From Dastarcus helophoroides (taxonomy: Eukaryota; Arthropoda; Insecta; Coleoptera; Bothrideridae): a stretch of 64,000 bases of DNA. Shown here piece by piece: positions 24,495-34,255 of this stretch. The DNA is taken from the NCBI GenBank assembly GCA_028583605.1, contig CM053329.1:3038001-3102000 (forward strand), given 5' to 3'. The notes beneath the pieces were generated by a model, which was given only the letters and a program-made list of their open reading frames with translations, made no database searches and was not told where the DNA came from. The position numbers and the translations under genes are program-made. Position 1 is the first letter of the stretch. Each line of letters starts with the position of its first letter.

Positions 24495-24682
24495 TCTCTG
24501 ATTATCCAGTTCCGATTCGGGATAGAACTAGCTCTCTATACAGCGCGCATACGAAAGGCATGTAATAAATGGGGACCTCTTGATTTGTCGATCGGTTGCA
24601 AAAATGGTACAGAATTGCACCGACACATCAAGACGTCCCTATATAATTAAATGCTGTACCGAATTGGTACTGGATAACCAGG
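24495..24682. mobile_element. Double-hairpin MITE, about 188 bp
   Basis: A GC-richer islet in very AT-rich DNA. The outer arms pair TCTGATTATCCAGTTCCGAT with the complement near 24660-24682 (GGTACTGGATAACCAGG). An inner stem pairs GGGGACCTCTTGATTTGTCG (near 24570) with the complement of GACACATCAAGACGTCCCTA (near 24622-24641). It carries no gene. Confidence 0.65.
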
Positions 24683-26302
24683 AAACATTTTTCTTCAATT
24701 TTAAAATTTTGACTTTCATTAAATTCGAAATTTTGCAAAAATATTTATTTTCAATTCTAAAATGTTTATCCCCTTAATACACACATTTGGCCTATAAACT
24801 CGAAATTTTTACTTAATTTCAAAATTAGGATGTAGAAATTTGGAAGAAGATTTTTTTTTTGGACAGTTCCAAGATTCTTTTTGACATTTCGATACAATTT
24901 TAAACTCAAAATTTCGAGAAACGCTTTTGTAAAAATTCCCATTTTTTTGTAATTGTTCGCTACATTTCAAATTTTAACTTCTAAAATTAAAGTGCAATTA
25001 TGGAGCTTTTGTTTTTGATAAATCTAATTTAAAGAAAATTTTTCTTAAACTGTTCTTCTAGAATTTTGACTTTAATGCCTAATTTTCGATTTTTAAGTTT
25101 TAATTTTATGAAAATAATTTTTAGGCTTGAAATTCTGAGAAAAATCCCACATTTAGACATTTGTAAAACAAAATTTTTAAAATTTTTTAATTTTGAATTT
25201 TTCTAAAAATTTGGCTAAAAGAATCGAAGATTTTAACATTTTTGGATCATTATTGCCGGGTCATGAATTATTTTAAAAATAAGAATAAAAAAATGATTTT
25301 TTTATTTTGTAAAATATAAAGATACAAAAAATGAAAAAAAATGTTTGTAACATTGGATATCAATGTTTCGTTCTCATTAGAACTCGTCAGCAATGCAAAA
25401 CGTGAAACAAGGAAAACAAATAACGAAAAAAGGAGCAGTTAAAAAAGTTTTTTTAATTATTCAAAATATTTTATTTGGGCATGACTAGACGTCTGATGCG
25501 AAGCACTTTTATTACTACTGAAATAGTGATAATAATTTAAATTTTGAAATTGGACGTCCTAAGTCAAACTGAAACCTTTTCTTATGATGCCTATTGAATG
25601 TGCAAATATTTTCATAACTTTTTTAATAGTGGTCTATATAATCGAGAAAATTATTTCAATTTGAAAAACCATTTTTATTTCATATGGTCTAATATTAGGA
25701 ACTATGTTTGGATAAGAATTAAGTTCGAAGTTTTTACATTGAAACTGAAGTCTTAGAGAGAGTGATACGTTGTACACTTCAAATATTTGTTACCGCTACT
25801 TCAAAGGATTTCTGAATTTGAGCTCTTGTTGAGTATCCAATTAATAAACGCCACAATTAACGTCAGCGGCAATTTCAAAGTAACCCTGTCATTAAATCTT
25901 GAACGGCAATGACAATTTAAGTAACTGATTCACAAGAAACTTATCACATGCTAAAGTTTGAGAGTAGCAACTGTAAACTTTCGGAAAGCGATTACAGTTT
26001 GGAAAGTCTAAAACAGCAATCCCTGCAAAAGCTGAAAGACAAGGTTTATTTCTAAATTTGTCGTTATTTACAGTCTAACCAAGCTGAAAATGACATAAAT
26101 GTAAACGACAAGTGTTCTAATTAAGAAGGTGGCAAATGAAATATCAATAATTCTTTAACTTACAACTGCTTTTGTATACATGTTCAGTATTTTGGGATTT
26201 AGCTTTGTGTCAAAGAAGCTCAAAATCGTAAAGAAATAAAAATGAAGGACACAGGCGTATTTAAAATCCGTTTAGTTTTTTTTTCACACTCAACTAGCAT
26301 AC

Positions 26303-26522
26303 CTTCAGGGCTGGGGTATGTTTTTGAAACTTCATCCTTTTGATGTGGTTGGTCTGGTTGTTGCAGCTTCAATGGTAGCAATAAATGTGCCCCTACACTT
26401 TGTTGAACATTGTAAGCACTTTGTGGTCTTTGAAAGTAAATGGCAGCATAGGGAGAACTGTAAACAATTTCTTCGGCAAGTACACCAAGGAAGCACAAGC
26501 TAAGTAAAATAAATGACCTCAT
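26303..26522 (-). CDS. Exon 1 of secreted protein: signal peptide exon
   Basis: The first coding exon (residues 1-73 plus one base) of the gene ending at 20414. The ATG at 26522 opens MRSFILLSLCFLGVLA, a clear signal peptide with likely cleavage before EEIVYSS. A Gln/Pro-containing stretch with no known domain follows, ending KTYPSPE. The donor GAAG|GTATGC at 26303/26302 is a strong consensus match and splits a codon after its first base; exon 2 (20763-20414) starts at the second codon position, so splicing keeps one frame of 189 residues. Without splicing the frame soon ends in a low-quality tail. The promoter lies 45 bases upstream. The protein is a secreted relative of the 6970-7809 product; the 3' module is shared, but the N-terminal half is not. 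Confidence 0.82.
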
Positions 26523-26563
26523 GTTTAGGGTACAATTTAAGAAACTTAAAATGATATCACAAC

Positions 26564-26598
26564 TACTGATATCTGTACGATAATTGCGCTTATTTATA
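26564..26598 (-). promoter_or_regulatory. TATA box and TCAGT initiator of the second secreted-protein gene
   Basis: On the minus strand TATAAATA occupies 26598-26591, and TCAGTA, the classic arthropod initiator, has its A at 26567, 31 bases downstream and 45 bases before the ATG at 26522. The geometry matches that of the paralogue at 7809. Confidence 0.75.
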
Positions 26599-27577
26599 TT
26601 AAAAATCCCTACTTAGTTAGGGAAAAGAAAACAAATTGATTATGCTAATTTATTAACATTGACCTATTGATGTACAATGCTAAGATTTTCGAGACTGATA
26701 GGGCAAGGATGTGCAAAACATCTCTAGAATATTTTTCAATGGATAAAATTAATTGTTATTCTGAAAGCTTCCTAAAGTATAATCCGTTTGCCTCTGCTTT
26801 ATTCGCTATACATTCGAGTTGGATTGTTTTTAGAGATCCTTTTAAATCAAACCAATGTTATATTATCTTACTGCAGAATTATTGATAAATGATGCTACCA
26901 ATCGGTTTTACCCTTATATTCAATAATCGAAACGTCGATTGAATTCATTACTTTTAGAGAGATTAAAATATTTTGTATTAATCCTTACTTGAATATATAG
27001 GGTGGGCCACGCGGAATGCTACGGCCTCTAGGATCTAAGGGATAACATATTTTAAAAAATAAACATAATATAATAGTAAATATAGGACGATAGGATATAT
27101 ATGATAAAAGTATTTTCAAATAGACAGCGTGTTTGAGAAAATTGCTATATATTAAAGTTGATTTTTTTAAATATGACACTATTCATTTTTAAATTCAGTG
27201 CAAAAAATAACGTCAATTTTATTGAGGTTTTCCTATACCAAAACCTTATCATTTTTAAGTTAATCAGCTTCTTTTAAAAAAGACAAGTTTTTCAAAATGT
27301 TAATTTTACTCCTGAAAGTGAAAAATTTTTATAGTGGCGTCTTTTTTATTTGGCTTAACCTCTTGCTAGAAAATGCAGTTAGGACAAATACCTAACTTTA
27401 TAACAGGATATTTCAAATTCACCGAAACATTTACTCAAAGTTTGGACTTCAATTTCTTTGTAAATTTAAATAAAGCCCCCAGTATTTTTTTATTTTAAAT
27501 ACTAGAAAATTTAATAAGCTTTCAGATGGTATGCATTTCATATACTTAAGTTTAATGGTTTGGGAGATAAAACCAGG

Positions 27578-27580
<3 letters not shown>

Positions 27581-27640
<60 letters not shown>
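27581..27640. repeat. (AT)30 microsatellite
   Basis: Thirty uninterrupted AT dinucleotides inside the Tc-like element, just upstream of its transposase remnant. Read on the plus strand they encode a meaningless Ile-Tyr run. Confidence 0.95.
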
Positions 27641-27645
<5 letters not shown>

Positions 27646-27667
27646 CAGCATCCTTAAAATTGTTGGA

Positions 27668-28001
27668 CGTTAATGTATTTGGTGCAAAAATGTGGATTCA
27701 GTTAGGCGGGGCTCCTGCTCATTTTCACAATGCTCTAAGGGAATATTTAAATAAAAAATTTCAAAATAAATAGATTGGTAGAGGCGGTCCCCATAACTGG
27801 CCACCCAGATCGCCGGGGTATGTAAAAAATATTGTATACAATGTTTCGCCTACCACCCCAGAGAACATGAAAAATCGAATACGAAATGCTTTTGAACGAA
27901 GTGACGAAAGTATTTTAACAAATGTTAAGAACTTTTTTGAGAAAAGAATAAGACTTTGGGTAGAACAAAAAGGTTTCCACATTGAACATTTGTTAAAGTA
28001 G
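27668..28001 (+). pseudogene. Tc-like transposase C-terminal half
   Basis: The plus strand reads MWIQLGGAPAHFHNALREYL, equivalent to the QQDGAPAHF block with the second catalytic aspartate, here replaced by glycine (LGGAP). A stop after KFQNK and a frame change lead into a GRGGP/WPPRSP-like stretch. The remaining frame has YVKNIVYNVSPTTPENMK and ends GFHIEHLLK with a stop at 27999-28001. This is the usual architecture of insect Tc-like enzymes, but the N-terminal DNA-binding part is missing and catalytic residues are lost. Confidence 0.78.
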
Positions 28002-28322
28002 AACATTGTTTTTCATTTGTGTTGGATATTTGTTTTGCAATTTCATTAAATACTAAACTAAGTATGTAGTTGTCTTTTTTTAATAACACTATTTATAAAT
28101 TAAGTTAGCTTAGAATTGAATAAATGAAATTACCTAACATGAGTTACTATAGTTTACCGAAGCATGCCATCCTTGATCAAAATTTGTTTTCTTTTGGAGA
28201 ATGATGAGAAATAGTACAATTCGTGAAAATAGTTATGTATCCTGAACTACCGAATTTAAGCATAGAAAATATTTACACCAACTTAAAGATAATTGAATAT
28301 GTCAATATTTGAAATAAAAAGA

Positions 28323-28725
28323 TACTGGGTGTTCCATTTAAAGTCACAAAGAAAACGACGTCTGAAGTTCAAGAAAAATGTCCCGGTGAATTTGGAACAT
28401 CCTGTATAAACTTTAAAACCTAGCCAAACCGCATTTTCTGGTAAACGGTATCCCAAATGAAAATTTGAAGATGCCACTGTCAAAATTATTAATTCTGACA
28501 GTGGCATCTTCAAATTTTCATTTGAGGGATAAAATGTTTTTTTTGAAAACCTTGTTTTTAAAAAAAAAGTGGTTTATCTTAAAAAGGGTAAGATTTTGGT
28601 ATACAAAAACCCTAAAAAATTTGCTTTGTTTTTGGCGCTGAATGTAAGAATGAAAAGAAACATATGGTGTCTCATTTAAAAATTCACAATTTTGATATGT
28701 AACTATTTTCTGGAACATCCTGTAT
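28323..28725. mobile_element. Nested foldback element with repeated end units
   Basis: It begins TACTGGGTGTTCCATTTAAA and ends TTCTGGAACATCCTGTA, inverted ends with TA edges. Each flank is itself a short unit bounded by the same words: 28323-28406 ends GAACATCCTGTA, and 28665-28725 starts GGTGTCTCATTTAAA. Between them is the near-perfect hairpin at 28454-28524. It has no coding content and lies inside the Tc-like element at 26996-28847. Confidence 0.6.
28454..28524. repeat. 29-bp perfect hairpin
   Basis: The arms 28454-28482 and 28496-28524 are perfect inverted repeats (start CAAATGAAAATTTGAAGATG, then CCACTGTCA) around a 13-base AT-rich spacer. Confidence 0.95.
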
Positions 28726-28847
28726 ATTTGAAAATATTTTTAGCATGCAGATCCCAGCGACTCATATTTAACTATATTGTTTATTTTTTAAAATATATTA
28801 TCTTATAGCTCCTAGAGGCCGTAGCGTTCAGCTTGGCCCATCCTGTA

Positions 28848-29529
28848 TAATTTCAATCAATTTAGAATATTTTATTTTTGCCAAATGTAGTAAATGTTTT
28901 AACTTACTACATTAAAATATATATGCAGTGATTGGAAAAAAAACCCCGATAATCAAAGGATGCATGTTGGGGGCAAAAAATAACAAAAAATCTTTATCAA
29001 CATATAGATAAAAATGCTTTTAGCCAAGTCAGAAACTGTTATCCAAAGTTTTAAAATATTCAGTTTACATTTTATATATTTGCTTTTCAAAATGTCAATT
29101 TTTTTCTCAAAATTTGGAAAGTTTTGTTTCAAATTTTAAATTAATTTTGAAAGATACCAGTTTTTATACATTTAGTTTTCAGTAATTTGGATTTCTTTGT
29201 TAAAAGTTGCAGTTTCTGCTTAAATCTCAATAATAAAATGTAAAATTTAAACTTCTAACTCTATTTTCATCAGAGGATACTGCTGTTTTAAAACATTTTG
29301 CATTTCTAGCAATATCAAGTTTACAAAATTAAAAAAAATGATTAATGTTGGGAAGAAATTCTAATATTTCTTGTTTTGATATCATAGATAGGCACATTAA
29401 TTTTGTTGAAATATATTCTCATAGATATCTATAAATAACCTATAATAATTTACGGGAAGAAATTGGTAAAAAAAAACTAACAAACAAACTTACTTCTCTC
29501 TTAGGGCGGTTGCATACCTATACGATATT
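28848..29529. other. AT-rich spacer
   Basis: No gene is seen; many AAATTT-type words occur, especially at 29040-29240. It separates the Tc-like element from the LINE fragment. Confidence 0.5.
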
Positions 29530-30240
29530 TGTTTTAAACATGTCTGCGATATATCTGCGACATGTTATTTCATTTACAGCAGCACTCTGGATTTCTGAAT
29601 TCGTCGTGGGTTGCCTAAGTTTAGGCCAGCATTTAGGCCACCCTTTCCGGGCCCATTGTGCTATCCCCGTGATTGAGGTGTCCTTGGTCATATATTCAGC
29701 CATCCAACCATGTTGAGAAACTGAAGAACGTCCCTTGGATGCGCCTCTCTCAAACTGGCCACACTAGGCCAGAAGTCCCCCAGCGTGGATTCTCTGATTG
29801 ATGCTAGTACCGGGCAGTGACACATCACGTGCTCGAGACTCTAATCTTCTTCTAGACACCCTCTTCAACTCGAGTCGTTTATAAGTCCTATTCTGTGAAG
29901 GTATTTGTTTAATCGACAGTGCCCTGTTTAAATCCCTACAAGTTTCCTGAGATTATTTCTTGAAAGTTGTAGGCATAGTTTTGACCTTTCTCTGCACGGC
30001 ATTTTAATGAATGCGTGAGTTTGTTGACATGTTGTTATTGATGCCCATATGGCTTTGTGTTTACGATAAATTTCTTCGTTAAGTAGGGATCTTACGGTTA
30101 ATCTCGCCAGGAGAAGGGTTGGTTCTGGTCCAACGAATTGTCCCTCCGAACCCTTCCTCGCCGGTTTGTTATCGTTTTCGTTGCCTTTTATCCCAGAATG
30201 TCCTTTGATCCATATTAGATCAATTGCATTCTCTTGTGAA
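29530..30240 (-). pseudogene. LINE RNase H and C-terminal fragment (I/R1-like)
   Basis: Read on the minus strand from 30240 downwards: IDLIWIKGHSGIKGNEN, an RNase H block (usual GHSGIEGNE), then KPARKGSEGQFVGPEPT, where the usual DELARQGS has lost its acidic residue. Later come LVGI then TGHCRLNKYLHRIGL and a Cys/His region (LEHVMCHCPVLASIRE) that typify the C-terminus of I-clade/R1-like LINEs. Frame breaks occur at several points. The GC content is clearly higher than the surroundings. The reverse transcriptase domain is absent, and no poly(A) tail could be tied to it. Confidence 0.78.
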
Positions 30241-30546
30241 AGCTAAAGCTAGGTGGCAGTTCCATACCATACAACAGCACTATTCTTATGGCGATTCGCA
30301 CATCAAGCAAACCCGTTGCAGACACAAAATGTCACAGAAAAATCTAATGATGATCTGGCTTGTTTGAATTTGAAGTGACATTTGTCTTTGATCGGTACAA
30401 TTAAATGCACACAAAATGCAAGAATCCAACATTTAATGTGAAATTTGTGCAACTCGTACAAAAATATAATGTTGTATATAAATATACCATGGAAAATTAT
30501 TCGAATCGAGTATATTTTCCTCTTTTTTTTGAAATATTATAAGATA

Positions 30547-30811
30547 TGTAAACAACCGTTTATTACAAAAATATCAAACTGTAACATTTGAAAAGACAAA
30601 GTAAAATCTATACATTTAACCATCCATGTTAACGTTAGCTAGCCGCGCCCATACGTCTCCCATGAATCACCCCGAATGAATGCCTCAACCCAGCCGCCGC
30701 ATTTCGGTGCCTTGCAAGAATTTTTACCCTCAGCTTCCTATCGTACTCGACCCCTGAGATCGTTGACCTTGGGCAGGTACTCCGAAACTCTTGTTGCTAT
30801 GGTTGATAACA
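30547..30811 (-). repeat. 3' LTR
   Basis: Downstream LTR relative to minus-strand coding. Compared by eye it is identical to the other LTR over all 265 bases, which implies a recent insertion. Confidence 0.92.
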
Positions 30812-31016
30812 TTCGGCCCTTCCTGACAGCTGGAGTGTCCTCACTTCAGTGGTAGATCTGTGCAACAAAGTTTATAAGAACATGTATATTTGATTATCTA
30901 TTTATTTTTGAAGAATATTAGTACTATGGTTAGTGAGAGGCAGCTTATATTTGTAGAACTTAAACTCCTACTTAAATGCTAACTCTATGGGCTAATCCCA
31001 CGCGAAAGTATGATGA

Positions 31017-31345
31017 TTCTGAACAGTTAACCACCATTCCATCTCCCTTCGCCACACTGAAGAGCACCCTGAGTATTTGGTTATCCAACTGTTCTTGTCT
31101 GAGTAGTAACCCTACTCCAAGAACCGAATCCCTCTACTCTACTCTTCAGTGTCCTTAACTTACTCAACCATTTTGTTAAATTGAACCTGAAAGGAACGCT
31201 TCTGAATAGTTGACCACCATTCCATCTCCTTTCACCGCACTGAAGAGCTTCCTGGGTATCTGCTTATCCAGCTGTTCTTGTCTGAGTAGTAACCCTACTC
31301 CAAGAATATAACCTTCCTTGCTCTATCCTTCAGTGTTCCTGCCTT
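31017..31345. repeat. Direct repeat inside the LTR element
   Basis: Two copies with a 183-base period: TTCTGAACAGTTAACCACCA at 31017 and TTCTGAATAGTTGACCACCA at 31200. Both contain TGTTCTTGTCTGAGTAGTAA. They lie between the integrase remnant and the 3' LTR and are non-coding, perhaps a packaging or regulatory region duplicated in this lineage. Confidence 0.7.
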
Positions 31346-31545
31346 AGAGACCTTTTTATTTTGGAAATAATTGACTTGTACCTGTGCTGTAAAAGAAGAA
31401 AAGTTATTTTAAGGGAAATTAAATCGTTTACTTGAAAGCTAATCGGAAACAATGCTTTGGATCGAAATATGCATTTTTGTTTGGACTGGCAAATAGGTGC
31501 ATTTTCAATTATTTGTTGTAGTACCGCTGTAACATCAATACTCTG

Positions 31546-32225
31546 CTACATTTCAGCTAGTAATAAGGTCACCTGCTCTATTACACGAAACTCCATCAGA
31601 TCCTCACTTGGAGATGCTCCTAATGTCTGATTTATGGTACCATTTAATCCTAACTGGAGTTTGTTAATGTTTTCATTCAATTTTTCATGGTTTATTTCTG
31701 CTCCCATAGTAGACAATGAATCGAGAATGGTTCTATTGTAACTTTCAACTTGTCCATTTCCTCTTGGTCGCCCAGCTGCATTCAAGTAGTGAGTGATACC
31801 GTATTTTTATTTTTGCGAAGTATTTCAAAATTATTAGACGTAAATGGTTTACCTTGTCACTGTTAATAGTTTGAAATGGTGCACCAAAACGCCTTATGAA
31901 GAAGTCTATCATTACAGTGAGTACATGTCTTACCTTGTATTAGGTAAAGAGTAAATTAAAACAAACCTTATAAACGCATCCACAACGAAGAATACTTGAG
32001 TATTACCTCATATCGTTTTTATTAAGGACCCTAGATAATCAGGGAGAATTTTATAAAAGGACCTGGATATTTTCTAACAAGATTATGGTATTCGACGCTT
32101 TCTACAGATTTGAAATATACAGCAATATACAAGTTTTTCATGTATTTCTCTACCAAACGTCGCATGCGCAGGAACCAATAATTATGAGCCACCTGATCAT
32201 AAACTTTACCTGTTGCAAAAAGACT
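31546..32225 (-). pseudogene. Retrotransposon integrase remnant
   Basis: On the minus strand an N-terminal zinc-finger-like part (YWFLRMRRLVEKYMK) near 32150 is followed by PDYLGSLIKT and QVFFVVDAF, the core region around the first catalytic aspartate. The open part 31785-31546 starts GRPRGNGQVESYNRTILDSL, the conserved block containing the catalytic glutamate position (usually QVER). Multiple stops and frameshifts separate these pieces. The enzyme would insert the retrotransposon cDNA into chromosomes; this copy is dead. Confidence 0.82.
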
Positions 32226-32239
32226 AAAATCTTCAAGAT

Positions 32240-32650
32240 TTAGTTGAACAATATGAAAACGGGCTCGTTTAAATACAAGCCAATGAGGATCATGATTTGT
32301 AATTTTTTTTTTACCTCTCTACCCTTCACTTCATACATTATGAGTGTAGTCGCTTGTAACACTGCTAGCCTCAACATGACATATTTGCTGACAGGTCTAT
32401 GTCTAATACCAAACTGGTATTCGCTCAATTCCAAAACCCACCAGCCGATTCCCTGATTTAATTTTACCTTTCTGAAAGTATTTGTTACTGCAGCACAATC
32501 AGTAATTACTGTGAAGGGCCTCCCGACTAAGTACTGTCGAAATCTATTAACTAATAACACAATTGCTACAGTTTCTAATTCAAAGAAATGGTCTCTCCAT
32601 ATCAACGTAATATTTTTGTGTCTCAATACACTTTATGGTTTACTTTGTTC
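32240..32650 (-). pseudogene. Retrotransposon RNase H domain remnant
   Basis: The minus-strand frame carries FFELETVAIVLLVNRFRQYL and FTVITDCAAVTNTF, the Gypsy RNase H blocks with catalytic E and D positions, then ELSEYQFGIRHRPVSK and LRLAVLQ (usually DALSR). The upstream reverse transcriptase that should precede it is not recognisable between 32650 and 33700, indicating an internal deletion or replacement. Confidence 0.82.
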
Positions 32651-33881
32651 TGAATAACAAGGCGTACATTTTTAAAAATATTCGATTAAATCCAAATATT
32701 ATTTAATTTGCCGAACCAGTTGTTTTCGACTAATAATAATTTATCGCTTTTATGGTCGAATCAGGTACCTTATACTCCCGTATTTCAATCTTGGTTCGCA
32801 AAAATTAGCACTTCAAATATATGTACTTCAATAATGTAGGAGTTAGATTATGTTTATTGTAGGAATTAATTCTTTAAAATAATCTTAATAATTCTAAGCA
32901 ATATCATATAAAGGTACACCTATTAATAAAATGGATGATTCGCACAGCAGATTAATTTATGGACCCAAAATCTAACAATGTTCTCGTAAAAATAAATATA
33001 AATACGTAATGGCCTTTTTCAGATCAAACTAATTACCTTAAAAACCCATAATATCAATGTTCTGTTTTTGTCGCAATCGTAAACATCATAACTCGAATCT
33101 TTAACAGATCGTTCCGTAACCTGATAGCTGACTAATGCCATCACCTAAATGGCATTCCTTTTTCTTCGATAAAAGATGAATTGTTTTGATTTTATTTGTA
33201 TGTTCATTAGTTCGTTACAAGTTCGATAGTAAAAACTTTTTTTGCGAATAACCCTTTATACAGATTTAAAGGTTGTAAACGTATTTGAATCGCTGTTCTA
33301 TTTTATTAATATTAATGTTTGGGTTTGTTTCGTTTAATTTAAAACCCTTTGTTCAGTAATCGTCAAAGCGCAATAACCCGTCTACTTTTTCATAATAAAC
33401 ATCATTGAATTTAAGTCCTAAAGTTCTAAGAGATTTTCAACGTTCAAAACGCTCTTGTTTATGATGGGAACTCTACTCTTCTACTCCGTTAGCATTATTT
33501 CGACGGTCACGTACTCGTGTATGGGTAAAGTTGAGTCACAAATACTTTTATTAAGAGGAGCATGCGTTTCTTTGTATGCTTACTTCATTTACGTTTAGAT
33601 TTCTTGTGATTGACTGTTAAATTTAATAACTTTGGATTTTTGGATTTTTTTTTGCATTTATGATTTTATCAATCATCTGACGCAACGCAGAACATTACTA
33701 AAAGCATTTAATTTGGTTATCGACTCACTACTCTCCTGCACCCTGCTGGCGATTATTACCACACTTGAGGTTCTTGGGGATGTATAACTTGACCTTACAC
33801 CCTCCTGTCTTCACCTCCGTTTATAGCTTGCTCAGCTCTCTCGAGAGCTCCCCTGCCATCGCCGATATCTTCTGGATTCAT
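32651..33881 (-). other. Leader and decayed 5' part of the LTR element
   Basis: Mostly AT-rich sequence with no recognisable reverse transcriptase or protease. An ATG at 33881 (minus strand) opens a 28-codon frame, MNPEDIGDGRGALERAEQ and onward, in GC-richer DNA, plausibly the stub of gag, ended by a stop. The rest cannot be assigned. Confidence 0.45.
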
Positions 33882-33973
33882 GCCGACTTCTCAGTACTTC
33901 TTTTACTTTGGAGCGCGTTCTCTGGTATATTTTTACACCTTTTTCACTAAAATCTCAAAAACACACCAATACT

Positions 33974-33986
33974 ATCCCACTTCTGA
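33974..33986 (-). other. tRNA-Leu primer-binding site
   Basis: Directly inside the 5' LTR the minus strand reads TCAGAAGTGGGAT, complementary to the 3' part of insect tRNA-Leu, offset five bases from its CCA end. Several insect Gypsy lineages prime on tRNA-Leu this way (from memory). Confidence 0.7.
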
Positions 33987-34251
33987 TGTAAACAACCGTT
34001 TATTACAAAAATATCAAACTGTAACATTTGAAAAGACAAAGTAAAATCTATACATTTAACCATCCATGTTAACGTTAGCTAGCCGCGCCCATACGTCTCC
34101 CATGAATCACCCCGAATGAATGCCTCAACCCAGCCGCCGCATTTCGGTGCCTTGCAAGAATTTTTACCCTCAGCTTCCTATCGTACTCGACCCCTGAGAT
34201 CGTTGACCTTGGGCAGGTACTCCGAAACTCTTGTTGCTATGGTTGATAACA
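33987..34251 (-). repeat. 5' LTR
   Basis: Upstream LTR for minus-strand transcription, same 265 bases as 30547-30811. A GATA target duplication follows at 34252-34255. Confidence 0.92.
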
Positions 34252-34255
34252 GATA

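Larger units (their letters stand above)
20764..26302 (-). other. Predicted 5.5-kb intron loaded with transposons
   Basis: The intron runs between donor GAAG|GTATGC at 26302 and acceptor GCAG at 20764. It contains a Tc-like element with a nested mariner (21068-23548), a double-hairpin MITE (24495-24682) and a field of AAATTTCGA-like words (about 23750-25250). I saw no extra exon whose phase would be needed, but a small internal exon cannot be excluded. Confidence 0.7.
26996..28847 (+). mobile_element. Tc-like DNA transposon with GGTGGGCC ends
   Basis: The left end TATAGGGTGGGCCACGCGGA (26996) and the right end, which read inwards starts TACAGGATGGGCCAAGCTGA (from 28847), are inverted repeats. 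They share GCTACGGCCTCTAGGA and TATTTTAAAAAATAAACA over about 85-100 bases. TA flanks both sides. Inside are a transposase remnant (27668-28001), an (AT)30 tract and a nested foldback element (28323-28725). Confidence 0.82.
30547..34251 (-). mobile_element. Ty3/Gypsy-type LTR retrotransposon, 3.7 kb, internally deleted
   Basis: Two 265-base direct repeats (30547-30811 and 33987-34251) start TGTAAACAACC and end GTTGATAACA. They are flanked by the 4-base target duplication GATA (30543-30546 and 34252-34255). Coding blocks lie on the minus strand in the Gypsy order RNase H then integrase. A primer-binding site matches tRNA-Leu (33974-33986), and a purine-rich stretch (GGAAGGG) borders the 3' LTR above 30811. 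Reverse transcriptase and almost all of gag are missing and the rest has stops, so the copy cannot encode its own movement. Confidence 0.9.

Noticed and set aside
27581..27640. (AT)30 tract as a functional promoter or origin
   Set aside because: A simple microsatellite inside a dead transposon explains it.
27531..27667. Open frame running through the (AT)30 tract
   Set aside because: The Ile-Tyr run is a microsatellite artefact; only the part after 27667 matches transposase.
30661..30840. GC-rich segments at 30650-30830 and 34090-34250 as possible gene exons
   Set aside because: They are the same LTR sequence; the short frames inside are by-products.
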